DNA of 24,987 nt from CAYYSY01 sp964474355 (GTDB lineage Bacteria; Myxococcota_A; UBA9160; UBA4427), in assembly GCA_964474355.1 (NCBI GenBank), contig CAYYSY010000055.1, forward strand, positions 1 to 24,987. Direction: 5' to 3'. The translations under genes and the position numbers were made by a program. Shown piece by piece: positions 1 through 6,151 of this stretch; the stretch's first letter is position 1, and each line of letters opens with the position of its first letter. The notes beneath the pieces are model-generated. The model was given only the letters and a program-made list of their open reading frames with translations. It made no database searches and had not been told where the DNA came from.

Positions 1-230
1 CAGCGCCCCGCGACGAGCTCGAGCAGCTCGAGCCCCGCCATGCCCGGCATCTTCTGATCGGAGAGCACGAAGTCCACCCGACGCGCGCCGAGCACGTCGA
101 GGGCCTCGTCGGGCGAGCCGGCCAGCACGATCTCGAATCCCTCGCGCCTGAGCGAGCGGCGCAGTGCGGACAGGATCCGCGACTCGTCGTCGACGACGAG
201 CAAGGTCGGCGTGGCGGCGTCAGCCATCAT
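1..230 (-). CDS. Response regulator receiver domain protein, 3' end beyond the window
   Basis: Only the first ~76 residues are visible, and they form the N-terminal half of a CheY-like receiver domain. The sequence TLLVVDDESRIL supplies the acidic pocket, and FVLSDQKMPGMAG carries the phospho-accepting Asp on strand 3. The output domain lies past the left edge, so the protein could be a single-domain regulator or a DNA- or nucleotide-signalling regulator. Two ATG codons sit in tandem (230 and 227). The first overlaps the stop region of the upstream histidine kinase by 11 nt, which suggests translational coupling and makes that kinase the likely cognate partner. The receiver call is firm; the function is open. 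Confidence 0.88.
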   Translation of the reverse strand, partial: MMADAATPTLLVVDDESRILSALRRSLRREGFEIVLAGSPDEALDVLGARRVDFVLSDQKMPGMAGLELLELVAGR

Positions 231-1857
231 CGACCCCGGCCTGCACCGACGCCTCCCACGGCAGCCAGAGCTCGAAGGTTGTACCGAAGCCCAGCTCGCT
301 CTCGACGCGCATTCGACCGCCGTGTCGCTCGACGATCGCGTACGAGAGCGAGAGCCCGAGCCCCGTCCCCTCGCCCGGCTCCTTCGTGGTGAAGAACGGA
401 TCGAAGATGCGATCGATGTGCTGCTTCTCGATGCCCACGCCCGAGTCGGAGATCCGCACCACCACACCTTCGTCCGCGGCGCGGGTCTCGATGCGAATCA
501 GCCCGGGTTGCGCGCGGTCGGGCGTTGCCTCGATTGCCTGGTACGCATTCACGAGCAGGTTCATGAAGACCTGCTTCAGCTGCATCGGATAGCAGCGCAC
601 CGGCGGCAGGTCGCCGTAGTCCTTCTCGAGCAACGCAGAGTGCCGCATCATCGTCCAGACGATGTGCGCGGTGCTGTCGACGCAGGCATTCAGGTCGGCG
701 CTGTCGAGTTCGCCGCTGTCCTGGTGCGAGAAGTCGCGCAGGTCCTGCACGATGTGGCGGATGCGTTCGGCCCCCTCCTGACTCTCGCGCACGGCCTGGC
801 CGAGATCGCCTCGGAGGAAGTCGAGGTCGATCTCGCGCTGCACCTCTTCGAGCGCCGCCGAGGCGTCCTTGGCCGCCGCCGTGTCCCCGTCGTCGACCGC
901 GCGCTTCAGCCGATCCATCGCCGGCCAGACACGGTCGAGGTCGCCCAGGTACTCGGCGAGCTGGATCAGGTTCGCGTGGATGAAGCCCGTCGGGTTGTTG
1001 ATCTCGTGGGCGACGCCCGCTGCGAGCTGACCGATCGACGCCATCTTCTCCGACTGCAGGACCTGCCGCTGTAGCTGCTTGAGCTCCGACAGGTCTTCGA
1101 TGATCAAGACGGCACCGCGCGCAGAGATGGGCTCCGCCACCATGGGTGCACACGACAGCATCACGGGCCTGCGCGTGCCGCCGGGCAGCGTGAGGAGCGT
1201 CTCGTGCCCCTGGCCTCCGCTCTGCCCGGCGATCACCGTGCGGGCCCAGTCGAGCTCGACGCCCTCGCCCAGCAGCGACGCGAGGGGCTCGCCGTCGATT
1301 CCGCTGCGCTCGACGCCGAGAATGCGCTCGGCAGCCGGGTTCGCGTACCGGATCATCGCCTCGTCATCGAGCACGAGCAGCCCGCTGCCCATGTGCTCGA
1401 CCACGCCCGCGCTGAATTGCTCGAGCGATGCGATACGGCGCTGCGCGCGCTTGCGCTCGCGCGCCGGTCGATGTCGCCCGATCTGCTCGAGGGCGACGAC
1501 GGGCAGCGCGCCGAGGCCGTCGCGGTCGGCGCGGACGCAGTCGACGGCGCCCGCACGGAACGCCTGCACTCCGGCGTCCTCGACCTGGTCGACGATCACC
1601 ACGACGGGCGGGCCGCCCTCGCCGACGGCCTCGACCACGGACTTCCACAGCGACGGGTCGACGCGGTCGAGCAGGACCAGATCGGTCCTGGCCGCGCGCG
1701 CCGCCTCGACGCAGGCGCCCTCGTCCGTCGCCGTGACGAGCTCGAGCTCCGCGCCGAGCTTCGAGAGCGCGTCTCGCACGCTGGACGCAGCGGCGCCCGA
1801 CGCGCCCGAGGGACGCTCGAAGAGGACGATGCGGACGGTCGACGAGGGAGTGTCCAG
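220..1857 (-). CDS. PAS-domain sensor histidine kinase with N-terminal receiver-like domain
   Basis: This is a cytoplasmic HisKA/HATPase_c kinase of about 545 aa with no membrane segment. In order it has a receiver-like fold (residues ~7-120; the first-strand acidic pair is replaced by FERPS, although LVLLD is kept), a PAS domain (~140-255, ending near LIIEDLSELK), an H-box with phospho-accepting His284 (GVAHEINNP), an N-box (NLLVNAYQAIE), and G boxes (SDSGVGIEK, GEGTGLGLS). A helical insert containing DDGDTAAAKDAS lies between the H-box helices. The start is uncertain. The frame is open upstream, but the only ATG/GTG/TTG choices are a TTG at 1941, inside the upstream gene and without a ribosome site, or an internal GTG at 1779. 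A CTG at 1857 has AGGAG eight bases ahead and precedes the first beta strand, so I chose it. The gene sits between a Fis-type protein and an overlapping response regulator, probably in one operon. Confidence 0.88.
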   Translation of the reverse strand: MDTPSSTVRIVLFERPSGASGAAASSVRDALSKLGAELELVTATDEGACVEAARAARTDLVLLDRVDPSLWKSVVEAVGEGGPPVVVIVDQVEDAGVQAFRAGAVDCVRADRDGLGALPVVALEQIGRHRPARERKRAQRRIASLEQFSAGVVEHMGSGLLVLDDEAMIRYANPAAERILGVERSGIDGEPLASLLGEGVELDWARTVIAGQSGGQGHETLLTLPGGTRRPVMLSCAPMVAEPISARGAVLIIEDLSELKQLQRQVLQSEKMASIGQLAAGVAHEINNPTGFIHANLIQLAEYLGDLDRVWPAMDRLKRAVDDGDTAAAKDASAALEEVQREIDLDFLRGDLGQAVRESQEGAERIRHIVQDLRDFSHQDSGELDSADLNACVDSTAHIVWTMMRHSALLEKDYGDLPPVRCYPMQLKQVFMNLLVNAYQAIEATPDRAQPGLIRIETRAADEGVVVRISDSGVGIEKQHIDRIFDPFFTTKEPGEGTGLGLSLSYAIVERHGGRMRVESELGFGTTFELWLPWEASVQAGVDDG

Positions 1858-1915
1858 GCGGAGGACTCCTGCGCGAACCGGGTCGGGCTCTGGCTGTCGG
1901 GGGGGAGTGGGAAGG

Positions 1916-2290
1916 CTACCCCAGTGTCTTCGGCGCCCCAACCCCGATCGGGTCGGGTGCGCTCTCGCCTTCCTCGGCCGGGGCGAGCTGGGCCGCCGGG
2001 CTCCGCAGGTCGCCCAGGTTGATCCCGTGCTTGCCGGCCTTGCGGTAGAACGTGCTGCGGCCGATGCCGAGCAGCCGCGCAGCCTCGGCCGCGTCGCCCC
2101 AGGTCTCGACCAGCGCGCGCTCGAGCGCGGCCTTCTCGTACGCGTCCAACGAGAGCGGAAGGTTCCGCGCGAGCAAGCTCGGACTGGCCGGCGGCGACGA
2201 GGCGGGCATCGGCGAGGCGTCGCTGCGATCGGCCGCGGCGGGCGAGGCGGAGATGTCCGCGAGCCGCATCGTGTCGTCGGAGTCCTGCAT
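1916..2290 (-). CDS. Stand-alone Fis-type helix-turn-helix protein
   Basis: This is a 124-aa protein. Residues ~48-95 (from LSLDAYEKAALERALVETWG through ARLLGIGRSTFYRKAGKHGI) are a clear Fis/HTH_8 domain like the C-terminal DNA-binding domain of NtrC-type activators. There is no AAA+ or receiver domain. The first ~45 residues are Ala/Ser/Pro-rich and the tail after ~95 is acidic and Pro-rich, so both ends are probably disordered. The ATG at 2290 gives the full frame; a second Met is at residue 8. The gene heads the minus-strand set with the histidine kinase and diverges from an NtrC-type activator with the same kind of DNA-binding domain. It may compete for, or co-bind, that activator's sites; this is inference. 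Its product resembles a detached activator output domain. Confidence 0.75.
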   Translation of the reverse strand: MQDSDDTMRLADISASPAAADRSDASPMPASSPPASPSLLARNLPLSLDAYEKAALERALVETWGDAAEAARLLGIGRSTFYRKAGKHGINLGDLRSPAAQLAPAEEGESAPDPIGVGAPKTLG

Positions 2291-2378
2291 GCCCCGCTCA
2301 TCGGCTGCGGGAATGAACGCCTTGAGGTGTCCCCCCGGTTGCCCTGCGCGCCGGGCCCCTCTATGTTGCCGCCGCCCC

Positions 2379-2393
2379 CTCCGCTCAGCGGAG
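2379..2393 (+). promoter_or_regulatory. Inverted repeat covering the ribosome site of the NtrC-type gene
   Basis: CTCCGCTCAGCGGAG is a perfect dyad with 7-base arms around one central base. In RNA it could form a 6-bp stem with a TCA loop. The right arm contains GGAG, the ribosome site six to seven bases before the proposed CTG start at 2401, so the stem would hide the site. It lies in the 110-bp divergent gap and could instead be a DNA operator for either transcript. Confidence 0.5.
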
Positions 2394-2400
2394 AAGACCC

Positions 2401-3792
2401 CTGCGAAAGCCCAACGTCCTCGTCGTCGACGACGAAGAGCTCTACCGCCGAGCGCTGCAACGCATCCTCGCGCGCGTGGGGTACGACGTCGTCTGTGCCC
2501 GTGATGCCCAGGAAGCCATGGGCGTCGTCTCTTCCGAACCCGTCGATCTGGTGCTCTCCGACATCCAGATGCCAGGCATCAACGGCATCGAGCTCGTGCG
2601 GCAGATCCGCGACCACGCCCCCGACCTGCCCTGCATCGTGCTGACCGGCTACAGCAGCCCGGAGACCTCGATCGAGGCGCTCGCCGCAGGCGCGTACTGG
2701 TATCTCGAGAAGCCCTTCGAGCAGGACCGCCTCGACGTGATCCGCAAGCTCGTGAACCAGGCGATCGAGCACGGGCGACTGAAGAGCGAGAATCGGCGCC
2801 TGCACCGCGAGCTCCGGTCGAAGCACAAGTTCGACAGCATCGTCGGCAAGAGCGCCGCTCTGCAGCGCATGCTCGCGGTCGTCGAGCGCGTCGCGAATAC
2901 CGACAGCACCGTGCTGGTGACCGGCGAGAGCGGCACGGGCAAGGAGCTCGTCGCGCAGGCCCTGCACTACAACAGCCATCGCGCCGAGGGGGCGCTCGTC
3001 ACGGTCAACTGCGGCGCGATCCCCGAGGAGCTGCTCGAGAGCGAGCTCTTCGGCCACGTGAAGGGGGCGTTCACGAACGCCGTGAGCCACCGCGAGGGCC
3101 GCTTCGCCCTCGCCGACGGCGGCACGATCTTCCTCGACGAGATCGGGGACATGTCGCCGACGCTCCAGGTGAAGCTGCTGCGCGTGCTGCAGGAGCGGAC
3201 CTTCGAGCCGGTGGGCTCGTCCAAGAGTCAGTCGGTCGACGTGCGCGTGGTGGCGGCGACGCACCGCAATCTGCCCGAGCTGATCGCCGAAGACCGCTTC
3301 CGGGAGGATCTCTACTACCGCCTGAACGTGCTGCCGGTCCAGGTGCCCGCGCTGCGCGAGCGGCGCGAGGACATCCCGTTGCTCGTCCACCACTTCCTCG
3401 ACCGCGCCCGGCAGGATCGCGGCGCCCGGGTCGACTCGATCAGCGACCGGGCGCTCCAGCGGCTCGTCGACTACGCCTGGCCGGGCAACGTCCGCGAGCT
3501 CGAGAACGTGGTCGAGCGGCTGTCCGTCCTGGTGATCGACGGGGAGATCGGCGAGGAGGACCTGCCCGACGGCTTCCGCGCCGCGCCGGCGCCGCGCACG
3601 GGCGCACCCCAGGTGCCCCCGACCGGGCTCTCGTTCAACGACACGGTTGGGGCGCTCGAGCGCGACCTGATCGCACAGGCCCTCGAGCTGACGGGCTGGA
3701 ACAAGAACCAGGCGGCCCAGCTCCTCGGGCTGAATCGCACGACGCTCATCGAGAAGATCAAGAAGCGCGGGCTCACGCCACCCGAAGCCTGA
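2401..3792 (+). CDS. NtrC-family sigma-54-dependent response regulator (GAFTNA variant)
   Basis: This 463-aa protein activates sigma-54 RNA polymerase by ATP hydrolysis. It has a receiver (residues 1-120: VLVVDDEE with Asp10/Asp11, phospho-accepting Asp54 in VLSDIQMPG, Thr in VLTGY, Lys in EKPF), a AAA+ domain (~140-375: Walker A GESGTGKE 175-182, Walker B IFLDEIGD ~243-250, arginine-finger region FREDLYYRLNVLPV), and a Fis-type HTH (~415-460, NKNQAAQLLGLNRTTLIEKI). The sigma-54 contact loop reads GAFTNA (222-227) instead of GAFTGA. No ATG, GTG or TTG lies in frame between the upstream stop at 2320-2322 and a GTG at 2476. That GTG would delete the acidic pocket, so the CTG at 2401, six bases after GGAGA, is the best start. 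The likely kinase is the divergent 220-1857 gene, and a plausible target is the sigma-54 promoter at 4222. Confidence 0.93.
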   Translation: MRKPNVLVVDDEELYRRALQRILARVGYDVVCARDAQEAMGVVSSEPVDLVLSDIQMPGINGIELVRQIRDHAPDLPCIVLTGYSSPETSIEALAAGAYWYLEKPFEQDRLDVIRKLVNQAIEHGRLKSENRRLHRELRSKHKFDSIVGKSAALQRMLAVVERVANTDSTVLVTGESGTGKELVAQALHYNSHRAEGALVTVNCGAIPEELLESELFGHVKGAFTNAVSHREGRFALADGGTIFLDEIGDMSPTLQVKLLRVLQERTFEPVGSSKSQSVDVRVVAATHRNLPELIAEDRFREDLYYRLNVLPVQVPALRERREDIPLLVHHFLDRARQDRGARVDSISDRALQRLVDYAWPGNVRELENVVERLSVLVIDGEIGEEDLPDGFRAAPAPRTGAPQVPPTGLSFNDTVGALERDLIAQALELTGWNKNQAAQLLGLNRTTLIEKIKKRGLTPPEA

Positions 3793-3796
3793 GCCT

Positions 3797-3814
3797 GGCG
3801 CCTCGTGAGGCGCC
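3797..3814 (+). terminator. Stem-loop after the NtrC-type gene
   Basis: GGCGCCTC-GT-GAGGCGCC is a perfect 8-base inverted repeat starting 5 bases after the stop codon; in RNA a 6-bp stem with a TCGTGA loop is realistic. There is no T-run after it, so it may be a weak or Rho-aided terminator. Confidence 0.5.
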
Positions 3815-4221
3815 CTCACCCGATTCGCGAGCCGGCGGCGCCCTCTCGGCACGGTCCGTTTCTGCGTGTCCAGAGACCCGGACCCCTAAATTTTTGGGGC
3901 CGATCGGCCGCTAAGTAGGCCGTCCAATTGTGCGGGTCCGGACGCAGTGCGGAGCACCCCGCTCCGCGTGCGCCGGCCGACGAGCGAGCGACGATTTCGT
4001 AACACCGGCCGCAAATTGGCGTCGGTTCGCTGACGATTCTCGTCCCCTCGCCCGAGTTGCCGCCATCCGGGGCGGCACCCCCGCCCTCTTCCGTGAAGAA
4101 ATCTGCGTCGTAGCGCCCTCTCGGTTTCCCTTTTGAAATCGGGCGGGTGGATGCACTCCCGTCGCGTCTGCCCCGTACTTGCGGGCGCATTCGAGCGAGT
4201 TGCCGCCGCGCGGACCTCGGG
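3815..4221. other. Gene-free, structured spacer upstream of the sigma factor
   Basis: I found no convincing coding sequence here. The stretch has local AT-rich patches unusual for this window and several dyads: CCCC-TAAATTTTT-GGGG (3883-3899), the palindrome GGCCGATCGGCC (3898-3909), GTCCGGAC (3936-3943), and a 7-bp hairpin GCGGAGC-ACCCC-GCTCCGC (3949-3967). A loose inverted pair, CCAATTGTGCGG (3924) and CCGCAAATTGG (4009), lies ~75 bp apart. It sits immediately upstream of a sigma-54 promoter, so enhancer sites for an activator are expected here. A small RNA is an alternative. Confidence 0.4.
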
Positions 4222-4238
4222 TTGGCATGGACCCTGCT
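4222..4238 (+). promoter_or_regulatory. Sigma-54 (-24/-12) promoter for the FliA-type sigma gene
   Basis: TTGGCATGGACCCTGCT fits the sigma-54 consensus (YTGGCAC-N5-TTGCW). The invariant GG (4224-4225) and GC (4236-4237) are exactly ten bases apart; the departures are CAT for CAC and CTGC for TTGC. Transcription would start near 4249, about 65 bases before the chosen start codon. Sigma-54 control of a flagellar-type sigma factor is known in polar flagellates, and a sigma-54 activator is the gene just upstream. Confidence 0.65.
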
Positions 4239-4313
4239 CTAGTGCTCCTTCAGTCGCGCCCCGAACCGGTCAGGGGGGATTGGTTCGAAGGCGCACACAG
4301 AGGTCGTGAGCGG

Positions 4314-5108
4314 ATGCGGAACGACGAGGAGAACGAGGGGACGATGGAAGCTTTGATGCAGCAGGCCCGCGAGGCACATGGTGAGATTCCGGCCGATCTG
4401 AAGGAGACGATCGTCCTCGAGCACAGCCCGCTCATCCGATACATCGTGAACCGGATCGCCGTGCGCCTGCCATCGCACATCGATCTCGACGATCTCTACA
4501 ACACCGGCGTCATCGGCCTGATGGACGCCATCGACAAGTTCGACAACGAGAAGAACTGCAAGTTCAAGACCTACGCGGAGTTCCGGATCAAGGGCGCGAT
4601 CCTCGACCAGCTCCGCTCGCTCGACTGGGTGCCGCGCTCGGTGCGCCAGAAGAGCCGCAAGCTCGAGCGCGCCTACGGCGAGGTCGAGCAGCGCCTCGGC
4701 CGCAGCGCCACCGAAGAAGAGGTGGCGGACAGCCTCGGCCTCGAGATCGACAAGTTCCACGTGCTGCTCAACCAGGTGCGCGGCATCTCGCTCGTCAACC
4801 TCGAAGAGATTCGCGGCAATGGCCAGGACGGCGACCGCACGGGCACCTTCGCCGACATCATCGAGGACGTGCACGCCGAGAACCCCTTCGCGTCGCTCAA
4901 GCTCCTCGAGACCAAGCACGTCATCAGCGACACGATCGCGACGCTCCCCGAGAAGGAGCGCCTCGTGATCTCGCTCTACTACTACGAAGATCTCAACATG
5001 AAGGAGATCGGGAACATTCTCGGCATCACCGAGAGCCGCGTGTGCCAGATCCACACGAAGTCGGTGATGCGCCTTCGCTCGAAGCTGAAGGGGATGATCG
5101 ACCGCTGA
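4314..5108 (+). CDS. fliA: FliA/WhiG-type alternative sigma factor (sigma-28 family)
   Basis: This is a 264-aa group 3 sigma factor that directs core RNA polymerase to motility- or development-type promoters. Region 2 reads SPLIRYIVNRIAVRLPSHID, then DLYNTGVIGLMDAIDKFD and KFKTYAEFRIKGAILDQLRS. Region 3 is VPRSVRQKSRKLERAYGEVE with TEEEVADSLGL. Region 4 reads LPEKERLVISLYYYEDLNMK followed by the HTH IGNILGITESRVCQIHTKSV. Length and order match FliA/WhiG, including the lack of region 1.1. The frame is open to 4179, but that lies upstream of the sigma-54 promoter, so I prefer ATG 4314 (AGAGG ten bases ahead); ATG 4344 after GAGGGG is also possible. No flagellar structural gene is in the window, so the symbol rests on family alone; a developmental WhiG-like role is possible. 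Confidence 0.9.
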   Translation: MRNDEENEGTMEALMQQAREAHGEIPADLKETIVLEHSPLIRYIVNRIAVRLPSHIDLDDLYNTGVIGLMDAIDKFDNEKNCKFKTYAEFRIKGAILDQLRSLDWVPRSVRQKSRKLERAYGEVEQRLGRSATEEEVADSLGLEIDKFHVLLNQVRGISLVNLEEIRGNGQDGDRTGTFADIIEDVHAENPFASLKLLETKHVISDTIATLPEKERLVISLYYYEDLNMKEIGNILGITESRVCQIHTKSVMRLRSKLKGMIDR

Positions 5109-5133
5109 TCGCGGCGTACGACCGAGTCACTCT

Positions 5134-5170
5134 CGAAGCCCACGCCCGAGCGATCGGTGCGTGGGCTTCG
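5134..5170. terminator. Strong bidirectional stem-loop between the sigma factor and PP2C genes
   Basis: CGAAGCCCACGC (5134-5145) and GCGTGGGCTTCG (5159-5170) form a perfect 12-bp stem. Inside it CCGA-GCGA-TCGG adds four more pairs closed by a GNRA-type GCGA tetraloop, with one bulged T. It lies between two convergent genes (ends at 5108 and 5196) and is the best hairpin in the window. The T-tract is weak on both sides. Confidence 0.75.
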
Positions 5171-5195
5171 TCGTCTCCCGCACTGCTCGACCGGG

Positions 5196-5924
5196 TCAGG
5201 GCTTGTCGTAGCGGACGACGAGCGTCGTCACGTTGTCGAAGCCACCTCGCGCGTTCGCGAGCGCCACGAGCCGTTCGCAGGCTTCCTGGGGATCATCGAG
5301 CCCCTGCATCACCGCCCCGATCTCCTGATCCTCGAGATGGGTCGTGAGTCCGTCCGAGCACATCATGAACACGTCGCCGGGCTCGGGCGTCAGCTCTGCG
5401 AGATCGGGAATCACGCTGCTGCGCACGCCGAGCGCCCGGGTCAGGACGTGACGGTGCGGGTGCTCGCGTGCAGCCTCTTCGCTGATCTGCTGGCGGCGCA
5501 GCATCTCGCCTACGACCGAGTGGTCCTGGGTGAGGCAGCGGATGCGTCCCGCCCGGACGAGGTACGCCCGACTGTCGCCGACGTGCGCGAGCGCGAGGCG
5601 TTCCTCGCTGACGAGCACCGAGACCATCGTCGTCCCCATCCCCTCGAGCGACGGGTCCCTGCCCGCGGCCGTGAAGATGTCCCGGTTCGAGCAGGCGAAG
5701 GCCTGGCGCAGCTTCTCGGCGAGCGGAACGCTCGCACCCTGCAGCGTGTCGACCGCCCGGATCGCGGCCCCCGCCGCCATCTCGCTGGCGACCTGACCGG
5801 CGCGGTGCCCGCCCATCCCGTCCGCGACGAGGTAGAGCCCGAGGTCCGGCGCCATCGCGTAGCGATCCTCGTTGGCCTGACGGCGTCGACCGATGTCGGT
5901 GCTCGCAGCAGCGCGGAGAATCAA
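5196..5924 (-). CDS. PP2C-family protein serine/threonine phosphatase
   Basis: This is a metal-dependent phosphatase of the bacterial PppA/Stp1 type, about 242 aa and all catalytic domain. The motifs run in family order: STDIGRRRQANED, VADGMGGHRAGQVAS (metal-binding Asp and Gly), GMGTTMV, AHVGDSRAYLVR, LTQDHSVV, LTRALG, CSDGLTTHL (metal Asp) and GFDNVTTLVV (metal Asp). It would dephosphorylate Ser/Thr-phosphorylated proteins in the cytoplasm; no kinase partner is in the window. The frame is open to an ATG at 6056, but the extra 44 residues are low-complexity and span a 20-bp palindrome. The TTG at 5924, with AGGGGA nine to ten bases ahead, begins exactly before the conserved domain, so I prefer it; ATG 5987 is a third option. 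The gene converges with the sigma factor gene and diverges from the receiver protein. Confidence 0.92.
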   Translation of the reverse strand: MILRAAASTDIGRRRQANEDRYAMAPDLGLYLVADGMGGHRAGQVASEMAAGAAIRAVDTLQGASVPLAEKLRQAFACSNRDIFTAAGRDPSLEGMGTTMVSVLVSEERLALAHVGDSRAYLVRAGRIRCLTQDHSVVGEMLRRQQISEEAAREHPHRHVLTRALGVRSSVIPDLAELTPEPGDVFMMCSDGLTTHLEDQEIGAVMQGLDDPQEACERLVALANARGGFDNVTTLVVRYDKP

Positions 5925-5944
5925 CGTCGCGGGTCCCCTGGAGG

Positions 5945-5980
5945 CTGGAACGCTCGGGGGCCCCCGAGCGCGGCTTCCAG
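5945..5980. promoter_or_regulatory. Perfect 20-bp palindrome with extended arms upstream of PP2C
   Basis: CGCTCGGGGGCCCCCGAGCG (5951-5970) is a perfect palindrome. It is flanked by CTGGAA (5945-5950) and TTCCAG (5975-5980), which extend the dyad across a 4-base CGGC asymmetry. It lies in the divergent gap, ~26 bases upstream of the chosen PP2C start. It is a candidate operator, or a hairpin in the PP2C leader. Confidence 0.5.
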
Positions 5981-6151
5981 ACCCCATCGGAGCACGTGGC
6001 TCCGGGCTTGACCGTGCGCTGCGTGGCCCTTCCGAGGCAGGAACCGAAAAAACCATTCAATGCCGGGAACTCACGCGCCGATGATACGCACCAGAGGTAC
6101 GCTTGCGCACGCAGTGCGTCATGGCAGCGCCACGCCATCCGGGGGGATCCA

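Noticed and set aside
2320..2360. Possible sigma-54 promoter near GGTGTCCCCCCGGTTGCC in the divergent gap
   Set aside because: The spacing between GG and GC is thirteen bases, not ten.
220..3852. A single open frame of 1,210 codons on the minus strand
   Set aside because: Only the part below ~1857 is a kinase. The rest runs through the Fis-type gene and the NtrC-type gene in an antisense frame with composition typical of GC-rich shadows.
3816..4228. Minus-strand open frames in the spacer upstream of the sigma factor gene
   Set aside because: They are Arg/Gly-rich without domains, and they cross the sigma-54 promoter and several dyads.
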